A DNA stretch of 12,933 nucleotides from positions 1 through 12,933 of the forward strand of contig JASEGY010000053.1 of the NCBI GenBank assembly GCA_030019105.1, given 5' to 3'. The notes below the pieces were generated by a model. That model saw only the letters and a program-made list of their open reading frames with translations, searched no databases and was not told the DNA's origin. This DNA is from a bacterium (lineage in GTDB: Bacteria > UBA9089 > JASEGY01). Shown here piece by piece: positions 1 to 6,886 of this stretch. Position numbers and translations under genes: made by a program. Each line of letters begins with the position of its first letter. The first letter of the stretch is position 1.

Positions 1-38
1 TAGCCTATCTTGAATTCGCTTACCCCAAAATATTTATC

Positions 39-629
39 TTAAGAGCTATAGTTTTCAAACAACTGATTGATGATGGTACTCATCTCTACAGTGTGTTTCC
101 GATATTGAGCCGCACCGGACTGAACCTTCTCCCGGATCCCGCTGAACAGATGCCATATTGAGTTATGTTCTCCCTCCGGCATCTCACTCAAGACAAGAAG
201 TCGCACCCGATGAGAGCCCCAAACCACCTCATACACACCCGCCTCTAACGCCTTCAACCTCACTTGATCACTCAGCTTCTGCGGGAAGCGGGTACTGATC
301 CCATAGAGTTGAAATTGATCCTTCGGCAAAAGCTCGCTTAAGGAGGGACTGACCTGTTTGCGGTAATTGACGTAGTGTCCGGTCAGTTCGTCAAGTGTCC
401 AGTCGCCGAGTGGTTCCCGCATCGATTTGTAACTAAGCAGGTTGTGTTCGGCTAAATTATAGAGTCCATCAGGCATCCGGCCCGGAAATTCGCCGGTCTG
501 CTTTTTTAGGATAACCACATCAAGTAGTTGCCGTTTCAGGGAAAGGTCTTTTTCCAGCTCGACGACAAACGGAGAACCGGCGAAAAAGTCAGTCAGGGCC
601 AGCCCAAAGAGACGATGCCAATCAATCAC
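39..629 (-). CDS. Hypothetical protein, possibly PD-(D/E)XK nuclease-like
   Basis: A 196-residue protein read from a GTG start. GTG at 629-627 is chosen because GGGAGGG lies five bases upstream (641-635); an in-frame TTG at 662 has no such site. The N-terminus (VIDWHRLFGLALTDFF) and the segment VELEKDLSLKRQLLDVVILKK-like at residues 23-43 resemble a family of hypothetical proteins I remember from cyanobacteria and uncultured bacteria, some with a longer C-terminus of Leu-Pro-Pro-Glu-Glu-rich repeats that is absent here. The spacing of Glu24/Glu26, Asp37 and a later Glu-His...Tyr-Lys segment (NLAEHNLLSYKS) would suit a PD-(D/E)XK-type fold, but I cannot confirm the catalytic set. It could be related to transposase-associated Rpn/YhgA-like proteins. 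It stands alone on the minus strand behind a near-consensus promoter. The gene is real with good confidence; the function is unknown. Confidence 0.75.
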   Translation of the reverse strand: MIDWHRLFGLALTDFFAGSPFVVELEKDLSLKRQLLDVVILKKQTGEFPGRMPDGLYNLAEHNLLSYKSMREPLGDWTLDELTGHYVNYRKQVSPSLSELLPKDQFQLYGISTRFPQKLSDQVRLKALEAGVYEVVWGSHRVRLLVLSEMPEGEHNSIWHLFSGIREKVQSGAAQYRKHTVEMSTIINQLFENYSS

Positions 630-671
630 GTTTTCCCTCCCTAAAAGATAACATGCAACCAACCGTTTTTA

Positions 672-701
672 ATTATATCATAAAATGGATATAGTTGTCA
701 A
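672..701 (-). promoter_or_regulatory. Sigma70-type promoter for the minus-strand gene 39-629
   Basis: On the minus strand TTGACA (701-696) and TATAAT (677-672) are both perfect consensus hexamers separated by 18 bases. Predicted transcription would start near 665, giving a leader of about 36 bases before the GTG at 629. The call rests on sequence match only. Confidence 0.75.
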
Positions 702-729
702 AATAAAATTGCTCTCCCATTTAAAAGGG

Positions 730-758
730 TTGACGAAAACAAAAAAAGCGGGTATACT
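730..758 (+). promoter_or_regulatory. Sigma70-type promoter for the HD-GYP gene and block downstream
   Basis: TTGACG (730-735) and TATACT (753-758) are separated by exactly 17 bases of A-rich spacer. Transcription would start near 765, leaving a leader of about 100 bases that contains the CGAAACY repeats at 812-832. It is divergent from the minus-strand promoter at 672-701, so the two could be regulated together. Confidence 0.7.
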
Positions 759-811
759 TATCAGAGACGAGAGAGGAAACTCATCTCTCATCCCTTTTCC
801 CTTTTCTAACT

Positions 812-832
812 CGAAACCCGAAACCCGAAACT
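812..832 (+). repeat. 7-bp tandem repeat (CGAAACY), three units
   Basis: Units CGAAACC, CGAAACC and CGAAACT run head to tail in the leader of the HD-GYP gene. The same unit recurs at 1925-1962, 2120-2175 and 10339-10369 in this window. Confidence 0.85.
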
Positions 833-865
833 TATTTTCGTTTGTTTGCGGCGGGAGCCCTGGCT

Positions 866-1924
866 ATGCCTCATTTAAAAAGATTTTCTCAGATAGAAAA
901 AATAGACGATTTCTCCTTTCACAGGGAGCCCCAACATGAATACCAGGTTCAATTCGACCGGGAATTCATCCTGAAGGGTCTTGTCAAGCCCAAGCCTTTA
1001 GATGATCTTGAGTCCACTATCCCCAGAGTTCTGTCTGAAGAGACAAAGCGAGCGGTTATAAACGTAATAAAAAAGACCTGTAATGACATTAAAGTTGGAA
1101 AGACCATTGATTCCACGCCGGCAAAAAAAATATCCGAAAAGTTAGTGAAAGAGGTCATATCTAATCGAAAGGCTATGCTCGAGTTGTTTCAAATGAAGAG
1201 TTTTGAAGAGTATACCTTTGTTCATTCTATTAATGTATGTCTTATCAGTATCCTGGTGGGGATAGAAATGGGCTATACAGAATCAGACTTAAAAAAATTG
1301 GCCGGCGGGGCTCTTTTTCATGATATAGGAAGATTGAAACTACCAAAGGAGCTTTTAGACTGTTCGAGGTCACTGACACCTAAAGAACTTTCCGAGATAA
1401 AACAGCATCCGATCTATGGGTTAGAGATTATAAAAGATGATGAAATAGACGAAATCTCAAGGGTGATTATTCTTCAACATCATGAACGAAATAATGGGCA
1501 AGGTTATCCTTATGGACTTAAGGGAACTGAAATACATCCGGCTGCTGTTATATGCGGTCTGGCTGATGTTTATGATGCCTTGACTTCAAAGAGACCTTAC
1601 CGAAACGCCCTTATGCCTTATGAGGCTATGAAACATATTGTTATCGCCAGCGCCGATAACTTTAGACCTGAAATAACCGGCTGCTTTCTACGTTCCCTTT
1701 CTATCTATCCTATGGGCAGCTTAGTTAAATTAAATACCGGAGAAATCGGGCGTGTTGTTAGAGCTAACAGAAAGGCTGTAATGAGGCCGGTAGTAAGATT
1801 TCTTTTAGACTATGAAGGGGAACCATTTGCTGACCTTATCGAGATTGATCTTACTCAGCACCCTCACCGGTATATTGCCGAAGCAGTTAATGAGGAAGTT
1901 TTAAAAGCAAAGGCAAGCGGGTAA
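866..1924 (+). CDS. HD-GYP domain protein, probable cyclic-di-GMP phosphodiesterase
   Basis: A 352-residue protein. The ATG at 866 is preferred over the in-frame TTG at 842 because GGGAG (853-857) sits eight bases upstream of it. The central domain has the HD-GYP signature: His120 (VHSIN), the metal-binding pair His152-Asp153 in HDIGR, His181 (KQHPIYG), His205-His206-Glu207 and the GYP triplet at 213-215, followed by LADVYDALTSKRPYR. HD-GYP proteins of this kind hydrolyse cyclic-di-GMP in the cytoplasm using a di- or tri-iron centre; that activity is known for the family, not shown here. The first ~90 residues are not a recognisable receiver or GAF domain. The last ~80 residues form a small domain (GSLVKLNTGEIGRVV) commonly found after HD-GYP in stand-alone members. 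There is no signal peptide or membrane segment. It is first in a four-gene plus-strand block, behind the promoter at 730-758. The usual HDIGK lysine is arginine here, probably tolerated. Confidence 0.93.
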   Translation: MPHLKRFSQIEKIDDFSFHREPQHEYQVQFDREFILKGLVKPKPLDDLESTIPRVLSEETKRAVINVIKKTCNDIKVGKTIDSTPAKKISEKLVKEVISNRKAMLELFQMKSFEEYTFVHSINVCLISILVGIEMGYTESDLKKLAGGALFHDIGRLKLPKELLDCSRSLTPKELSEIKQHPIYGLEIIKDDEIDEISRVIILQHHERNNGQGYPYGLKGTEIHPAAVICGLADVYDALTSKRPYRNALMPYEAMKHIVIASADNFRPEITGCFLRSLSIYPMGSLVKLNTGEIGRVVRANRKAVMRPVVRFLLDYEGEPFADLIEIDLTQHPHRYIAEAVNEEVLKAKASG

Positions 1925-1962
1925 GTTTCGAGTTTCGAGTCTCGAGTTATGAAACTCGAAAC
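1925..1962. repeat. CGAAACY-family repeats forming an inverted pair
   Basis: Immediately after the HD-GYP stop codon there are copies of GTTTCGA (1925-1931, 1932-1938), a variant GTCTCGA, and an opposite-strand copy ACTCGAAAC (1954-1962). GTTTCGAGT at 1932-1940 can pair with 1954-1962 across a 13-base loop. No T-run follows, so it is not a standard intrinsic terminator, although an RNA hairpin is possible. Confidence 0.75.
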
Positions 1963-2012
1963 TGGGGGATGGTTCACTTTAGTGTGAAGCTTGCGGGTAT
2001 GTGGATAACTGT

Positions 2013-2073
2013 TTGTAGTAGCAAAGCTTGCTTTGCTTGAGTAGGATTAGCAGAGCAAGCTCTGCGACTACAA
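2013..2073. repeat. 25-bp inverted repeat, each arm itself a hairpin
   Basis: Left arm 2013-2037 and right arm 2049-2073 are reverse complements at 22 of 25 positions, separated by 11 bases. Within the left arm GCAAAGC and GCTTTGC flank TT; within the right arm GCAGAGC and GCTCTGC flank AA, with compensating base changes. The compensated pairing suggests the DNA or RNA fold is what is maintained. It lies in the 262-base gap between the HD-GYP and STAND genes and looks like a dispersed palindromic element; I see no target duplication. Confidence 0.8.
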
Positions 2074-2119
2074 GTTGCCCGGAAGAAATCACAGGAAAAA
2101 CGATGAAAATGAACCGTCC

Positions 2120-2175
2120 CGAAACTGGCCACTCGAAACTCGAAACCCGAAACTGGTCACCCGAAACCCGAAAGA
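2120..2175 (+). repeat. CGAAACY repeat tract ending at the STAND gene ribosome-binding site
   Basis: Units at 2120-2126, 2134-2140, 2141-2147, 2148-2154, 2162-2168 and a degenerate one at 2169-2175, broken by short spacers (GGCCACT, GGTCACC). The last unit runs directly into GAGGAG (2174-2179), the Shine-Dalgarno sequence of the next gene. Confidence 0.85.
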
Positions 2176-2186
2176 GGAGAGTAATA

Positions 2187-5100
2187 ATGACCACTATGTA
2201 TGGGAGAAAAGATATCTTATCCGAACTGATCGGAAAATTGGATGAACCACATTCTTTTACTCCTGTTTATGGCCATGAAGGTATCGGAAAATCAACCCTT
2301 CTTAGAGCATTTTATGAATCTCTTTTGAAAAAAGAGGACGTGGTGGTGGGTTATACCCAACCACGTTATAGTGAGCAGCCTTTCAGTAAACTTTTGGTTT
2401 CGCTGCTAACCAACCTTCACTACCGATGCTACGAAAAAGGTGGGTCAGGCCGGTTGAGAGAAATAATAGCTAATCTGAAAACAGCCCTGGGACAGTTAGG
2501 ATCAGATCAAGCAGTTATGGCCCTCTTTGGAACTGCTATTAGCTCTTTACTCCAGACCGGTTCAAAAGAAGTTGCTCGACTTTTAGAGCCTTTTGCCTAT
2601 CAAGGACAAATCAATTTCGCATTTTCTCCTGAATTATCGCTAGATCCTATGGTGCCGCTGGTCAGAATCTTTAGCCAGGTAATACCCGGCTATAAAATTG
2701 TCTTCATTATAGACGAAATAGAGGATGACACAATCTGGATGCCGGAAAATTGGACAATGGACAGGCTTCATATTTACCTTGCCCAGGACGCTGAATGGAA
2801 AACAGGTGGAGGGATTAAATTGCCCCCACTTTCTGATTCGGAAGTAGAAACGTATATTAAGGAAGCTGCCCCTGAGCTTTTGTACCGGTACAAAAAAGAG
2901 TATCTTGCCAGGGTTACAGAGGGAATTCCTTTTATTATTCACGAAATAGTTAAAAGAAAAATTACCACACTAACTGAGATTGAAACGATTTCTTCTAAAC
3001 TGGTCATAAAGGATTATTCACTTATCAAAGAAGCTTTAGCCGATTATGATCAACAGCGGCAAGAAATATTGCTGCTTATGGCTGTTTTAAAGTATCCTCT
3101 TCCCTTAGAGAACTTAGCCCAACTCTTAAATTGTAAGCAGGACAAACTTCTTAACTTCCTTCAAGAATTCGAAGATGATCTTTTCCTGAACCGGCTCTAC
3201 TTAGAAAGAGAAAATTTCTTCTGGTTCTCCAGCCAGGGGAAGCAAAAAGCCGTTCTGGATTTCGGGAAAGAATCTGTGGGGTTAACATCCTTTCACCGTA
3301 AGGCATCTGATTATTTTGCCGGATGCGTTACTCTCCCTACGATGGAAGAATATTCCTCTTTCCGGCCTAACCTGGCTACTGCGGCCTATCACTACCAGGC
3401 AGCCGGTGATAAAGAAGCGGCTGAATTCTATCATCTTGCCCTGTCCCAAAGATATCCCTGGAAGACCCTGTCGGCTCATCCCTATCTCGGCTCTCTTAAA
3501 ACTCCCCTTAAGATTATAATCTACTATTACTTAATCAAAACAGGGCAAGCCGACCTCTCTATTTTCCAAGATCTCATCCAGGATAAGGAAGCATCAGAAG
3601 AACTAAAGGTGGAATATGCCAGGGTTCTCTTTTACCTGGCCAACTATGCCGGCCACGAAAGAAAGATCAACCGGTTAATGGACATAATGGATCTAATTAA
3701 AGAGCTTTCATCCGAAAATCCCCATCTCTATAAAATCAAAGTCATTTATGCCCATACTCTAACTAATGCCTCTTTTGATCTTGTTAGAGAAAAGGAATTC
3801 AAATATCTTCAGATTGTGATTACCCGGTTTACCTACCTGGCAGAGGCCAATAAAGATATTGAAATAATCAATATCCTGTATGCCAAATCACTGGCTTACG
3901 CCTCTCAGCAGTTAGGCGGCGTAAAAACAATGATCCAGACTATAAAAGATTTAGTCGAAAAGAACCCAAAATCAGTTAAGGTCAGAGTTAATTACCTCTA
4001 TGCACTTGTCAATTTAAGCTTTGATTTAGAACGGAAAAATAAGGTAGAAGAAATCGAAGAAGTAAGGCAGGAGATAGAAACACTTGCCGGTAAAGATCTG
4101 AATTTTGGGGAGGAGAGGATAGCGCTGGCAAAAATTATCGCTAACGCTTCCCTGAGCTTAGGGCGCAGTGGTAAATTTAAAGAATTAGAAGATAATCTGG
4201 CCCGGTTGGCGGCTATGAGCGACCAGAAGAATACATGGTTGAAGGGGGAAATAATGACGATCTACGGTCAAACCCTGGCCAACGCCGCTTCAGATTTTGG
4301 GAAAACAGCAGAGTTTGATCACCTGGAAAGGGTTATTGATAAGATTGAGTCCTTATCCAAAGAAAACCCCAAGCTTAATTTTATTTACGGTCAAGCCATG
4401 GCCAACGCTTGTCTGGATTGTGGAAACCGGAACAAAAAGGAAGCAAGAGAGCGATATCAGAATACCCTCGAAACCCTGACCCAAATAATCGGGCCTTCTC
4501 AGGAAGAACTTAAGGTCCTCTATGTCAAAACCCTGGTGTGGAATATAATGACTTTAAATAAGCAGAAAAGAATCGATCAAATACTGACTGAAACCGATCG
4601 ACTCAATAAATTACTCGAAAATGCCGAATCTTCTCTCGAGGTACTAACTATACTTAGACAGACTTTATTTAATCTGATCAACTATCTTGGCGGTTTAAAA
4701 CAATGGGAATATCTCAAGAAAGAATTAACCGGATTGGAAAAACTTCAGGGCCCTTCCGGAGATGGGAAAAGAATTTATTGGCAGGCCCTTTTCAATACAA
4801 GTTTCTTTTTTGGTCAAGAAAGTAGATTTGATGATATGAAAGCATATCTCAATATCCTTCAAACCATAACCCAAAGAGAAAAGGAGGCAAAAGATATCTA
4901 CCTGGGGGCATTGATCAATGCCTGTTTTTATTTGGGGAAAAACGGTCGATTTGCTGAAATGAACTCTTATCTCACTTCCTTAACTCAAGCTGCGGCACAA
5001 GGGGAAACTGAAGCAGTCAGGGCTTATAGCTATGGCCTTCTTAATGCTTCTGAAACACTGGGCAAGGCCGGACGCTTTGAAGAACTGAAAGAAGTAACGC

Positions 5101-5417
5101 AAAAAATGAGCGCACTTATGAGTAAATACCCTGAGGAAGAGTCGCTAAAAATAATTTATGCTAAGATCCTGGTCAATGCCTATCATGATTTTGGCCTTGA
5201 TCATCATTTCGGCCATTGTGACCGACCAGAAACCAGGTTTCTTGAAGAAACCTGGTTTCTTCGGTGCTTGAGTGGCCGAAACGATGACCATTGCCATGAT
5301 TTTTCTCGAAGCCAAAAGCTGATAGAATTGAATGCAGTAATTAATGAGATGGAACAGATGTCAATGCGGGATGGAAAGGTGAAAGCCTTTCTGAGAGAGC
5401 TTAACTTTCCTTTCTGA
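2187..5417 (+). CDS. STAND-like P-loop ATPase with about 13 C-terminal helical (TPR-like) repeats
   Basis: A 1076-residue protein. The start is ATG 2187, seven bases after GAGGAG (2174-2179); the frame is open further upstream but only through repeats. Residues 4-12 (MYGRKDILS) and Walker A GHEGIGKST (29-37) open a nucleotide-binding domain; Walker B is VFIIDE with Asp176-Glu177; LPPLSDSEVETYI near 215-230 fits the lid of STAND/AAA ATPases. Residues ~300-400 look like a winged-helix region. From about residue 471 to the end there are roughly 13 degenerate repeats of ~41 residues with the pattern YAxxLxNAsxxxGxxxxFxEL. Such proteins usually act as signal-gated switches, the repeats sensing a ligand or partner. 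No effector domain (nuclease, TIR, protease) is visible at either end, so an output is not obvious; a MalT-like regulator or scaffold is possible. Residues 1003-1039 are an in-frame insertion of a palindromic DNA element. It lies between two signalling genes. Confidence 0.85.
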   Translation: MTTMYGRKDILSELIGKLDEPHSFTPVYGHEGIGKSTLLRAFYESLLKKEDVVVGYTQPRYSEQPFSKLLVSLLTNLHYRCYEKGGSGRLREIIANLKTALGQLGSDQAVMALFGTAISSLLQTGSKEVARLLEPFAYQGQINFAFSPELSLDPMVPLVRIFSQVIPGYKIVFIIDEIEDDTIWMPENWTMDRLHIYLAQDAEWKTGGGIKLPPLSDSEVETYIKEAAPELLYRYKKEYLARVTEGIPFIIHEIVKRKITTLTEIETISSKLVIKDYSLIKEALADYDQQRQEILLLMAVLKYPLPLENLAQLLNCKQDKLLNFLQEFEDDLFLNRLYLERENFFWFSSQGKQKAVLDFGKESVGLTSFHRKASDYFAGCVTLPTMEEYSSFRPNLATAAYHYQAAGDKEAAEFYHLALSQRYPWKTLSAHPYLGSLKTPLKIIIYYYLIKTGQADLSIFQDLIQDKEASEELKVEYARVLFYLANYAGHERKINRLMDIMDLIKELSSENPHLYKIKVIYAHTLTNASFDLVREKEFKYLQIVITRFTYLAEANKDIEIINILYAKSLAYASQQLGGVKTMIQTIKDLVEKNPKSVKVRVNYLYALVNLSFDLERKNKVEEIEEVRQEIETLAGKDLNFGEERIALAKIIANASLSLGRSGKFKELEDNLARLAAMSDQKNTWLKGEIMTIYGQTLANAASDFGKTAEFDHLERVIDKIESLSKENPKLNFIYGQAMANACLDCGNRNKKEARERYQNTLETLTQIIGPSQEELKVLYVKTLVWNIMTLNKQKRIDQILTETDRLNKLLENAESSLEVLTILRQTLFNLINYLGGLKQWEYLKKELTGLEKLQGPSGDGKRIYWQALFNTSFFFGQESRFDDMKAYLNILQTITQREKEAKDIYLGALINACFYLGKNGRFAEMNSYLTSLTQAAAQGETEAVRAYSYGLLNASETLGKAGRFEELKEVTQKMSALMSKYPEEESLKIIYAKILVNAYHDFGLDHHFGHCDRPETRFLEETWFLRCLSGRNDDHCHDFSRSQKLIELNAVINEMEQMSMRDGKVKAFLRELNFPF
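5193..5294. mobile_element. 102-bp palindromic MITE-like element inserted in frame in the STAND gene
   Basis: The element is flanked by a 9-bp direct repeat CATGATTTT (5184-5192 and 5295-5303), as expected of a target-site duplication. Its ends are inverted repeats: 5195-5215 and 5273-5293 match at 17 of 21 positions. The centre is a perfect 16-bp inverted repeat (5228-5243 and 5245-5260), itself built of two small palindromes, AGAAACCAGGTTTCT and AGAAACCTGGTTTCT. Element plus one target copy is 111 bp, or 37 codons, so the host frame stays open and contains no stop. Similar AGAAACCxGGTTTCT repeats are, from memory, dispersed in cyanobacteria and other bacteria. It encodes no transposase and would need one supplied in trans. 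Confidence 0.85.
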
Positions 5418-5424
5418 GGAGAGC

Positions 5425-5441
5425 TGAGTTAAGGTAACTCA
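5425..5441 (+). other. Short hairpin just after the STAND gene
   Basis: TGAGTTA (5425-5431) and TAACTCA (5435-5441) form a 7-bp stem with a three-base loop. It begins eight bases after the stop codon. There is no T-run, so it may be only a weak 3' end or processing structure. Confidence 0.4.
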
Positions 5442-5462
5442 TAAGTTTCGGGTTAATCTTTC

Positions 5463-5570
5463 TGTCCCTTGTGTCCCTTGTGTCCCTTGTATCCCTTGTG
5501 TCCTTTGTGTCCTTTGTGTCCTTTGTGTTCTTTGTGTCCCTTGTGTCCCTTGTGTCCTTTGTAGTCTTTG
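5463..5570 (+). repeat. 9-bp tandem array (TGTCCYTTG), 12 units
   Basis: Twelve head-to-tail 9-base units fill 5463-5570 exactly. Most are TGTCCCTTG or TGTCCTTTG; unit 4 is TATCCCTTG, unit 8 TGTTCTTTG and unit 12 TAGTCTTTG. The variant types are clustered (CCC units, then CCT, then CCC), pointing to expansion by block duplication or slippage. The array ends one base before AGGAG (5571-5575), the ribosome-binding site of the histidine kinase gene, so it occupies nearly all of the gap between the two genes. Confidence 0.95.
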
Positions 5571-5580
5571 AGGAGAACAA

Positions 5581-6858
5581 ATGTCTGATTCAATAATCAT
5601 TGCCCTGAGTTTAACCTGTGGAATCTTGATCGGTATTGGGCTTGTCCGATGGTTATTTATTGTTAAGCCTCAACCGCCTAAAGAAAAAACCCGGCCGGAA
5701 CTGTTCCTGGATAAAGAGGGGGAAAAGGGGGCGGAAGGAAAAGGCGACCTGGAAGAGTTGATTTCAGCCTTTAATAAGATGTTAGACTCTTTGAGGAGAA
5801 GTGAGGTTTATGTAGAAAATATTATTCAAAATATGGCCGATAGCCTTATTATCACAGATATAGAAGGGAGAATAACGCGAGTCAATCGAGCGACTGAATT
5901 GCTCTCAGGTTATAATGAAGCTGAAATTAAAGGTAAATCGATCAGGAGTCTTTTTGTAGAAGGGGATAAACTCACTATTGAGAAAGGTCTGATTAAAGCC
6001 CCTTCGGATTTATCTTACTTAGCCCAAAATGGCCAATCTATTCCTGTGAGCGTAAAGTGTTCAGAACTTAAGTTAGCCGAAGGAGAACCTATTGGGGCGG
6101 TTACTATTGGTCGAGACCTGAGAGAGATGAAAAAGCTGATCGACAATCTGGCTAAGGCTAATGAGGAACTGAAGGAACTGGATGAATTAAAGTCGGATTT
6201 TGTCTCCATTGCCTCCCATGAACTGAGGGCTCCGCTCACCTCTATTAAGGGATTCTCTGATCTTCTCTTAGATAAGGTGGTCGGCGAAGTAAATGAAAAA
6301 CAGCAGCGGTACCTGACCAAGATAAGTACAAATACTGACCGTCTGGCCAGGCTGATTGATAACCTCCTTTCTATATCTAAAATAGAAGCTGGCCGGTTAA
6401 AAATGCCGATGAAACTTCTTTTAATTGAACCATTAATTGATGAAGTAATTACCTTTCTTATGCCCCAGTGGAAAGGAAAAGAACTCAAGGTAAGCGCTTA
6501 TTATCCTGAAGAGCTGCCCGCAGTTTATATCTCTCCTGACGGCCTGAGGCAAGTTATGATTAATCTCTTGAATAATGCTATTAAATTTACCCCGAGGGAG
6601 GGCCAAATTAACATTACCGGAGTAGAGAAAGAAACTCATTTAGAAATAAAAGTAAGCGATACGGGGGTGGGTATTGCCCCTGAAAATAGAGAAAGGGTGT
6701 TTAAGAAATTCTACCAGGTTACTCCCTCGGCGGATGGAACAGGTCTGGGCCTGGCCATCACGAAGGGATTGGTGGAAGGTTTAAATGGCAAGATCTGGAT
6801 AGAAGGCGAAGTGGGCAAGGGGACAACCGTGGGATTTACTGTTCCGAAAAGGCAGTGA
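5581..6858 (+). CDS. Membrane sensor histidine kinase with one PAS domain
   Basis: A 425-residue protein with ATG at 5581, five bases after AGGAG. One hydrophobic segment (about residues 5-28) anchors it in the membrane, with almost no periplasmic part, so the signal is probably cytoplasmic or membrane-borne. Residues ~55-80 form a short helical linker; ~80-185 are a PAS domain (NMADSLIITDIEGRITRVN). The HisKA domain carries the phospho-acceptor His213 in SIASHELRAPLTSIKG. The ATPase domain has the N box with Asn332 (NLLNNAIKF), the G1 box DTGVG (360-364) and the G2 box GTGLGLAI (386-393). All residues needed for autophosphorylation are present. No response regulator gene is in the window, so it is an orphan kinase here. 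Only 28 bases separate it from the GH57 gene, so the two are probably co-transcribed. The 9-bp array upstream may tune its translation. Confidence 0.95.
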   Translation: MSDSIIIALSLTCGILIGIGLVRWLFIVKPQPPKEKTRPELFLDKEGEKGAEGKGDLEELISAFNKMLDSLRRSEVYVENIIQNMADSLIITDIEGRITRVNRATELLSGYNEAEIKGKSIRSLFVEGDKLTIEKGLIKAPSDLSYLAQNGQSIPVSVKCSELKLAEGEPIGAVTIGRDLREMKKLIDNLAKANEELKELDELKSDFVSIASHELRAPLTSIKGFSDLLLDKVVGEVNEKQQRYLTKISTNTDRLARLIDNLLSISKIEAGRLKMPMKLLLIEPLIDEVITFLMPQWKGKELKVSAYYPEELPAVYISPDGLRQVMINLLNNAIKFTPREGQINITGVEKETHLEIKVSDTGVGIAPENRERVFKKFYQVTPSADGTGLGLAITKGLVEGLNGKIWIEGEVGKGTTVGFTVPKRQ

Positions 6859-6886
6859 GTAACAGTTTAGATGGAGGTGATAAAAA

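Noticed and set aside
685..939. 84-codon plus-strand open frame before the HD-GYP gene
   Set aside because: It spans the promoter at 730-758 and the repeat tract, overlaps the HD-GYP start, and lacks a ribosome-binding site or any family likeness.
1932..1962. Intrinsic terminator after the HD-GYP gene
   Set aside because: The hairpin has a 13-base loop, is made of repeat units and is followed by TGGGGGAT rather than a T-run.
2028..2186. 53-codon upstream extension of the STAND reading frame
   Set aside because: It runs through the double-hairpin element and CGAAACY repeats (RPETGHSKLETRN), while ATG 2187 has a good ribosome-binding site and begins the conserved domain.
5463..5570. Possible CRISPR array
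   Set aside because: The 9-base units are contiguous with no spacers, and no cas genes are in the window.
6015..6488. 157-codon minus-strand open frame within the kinase gene
   Set aside because: It is the antisense of the HisKA/ATPase region, whose motifs are intact on the plus strand.
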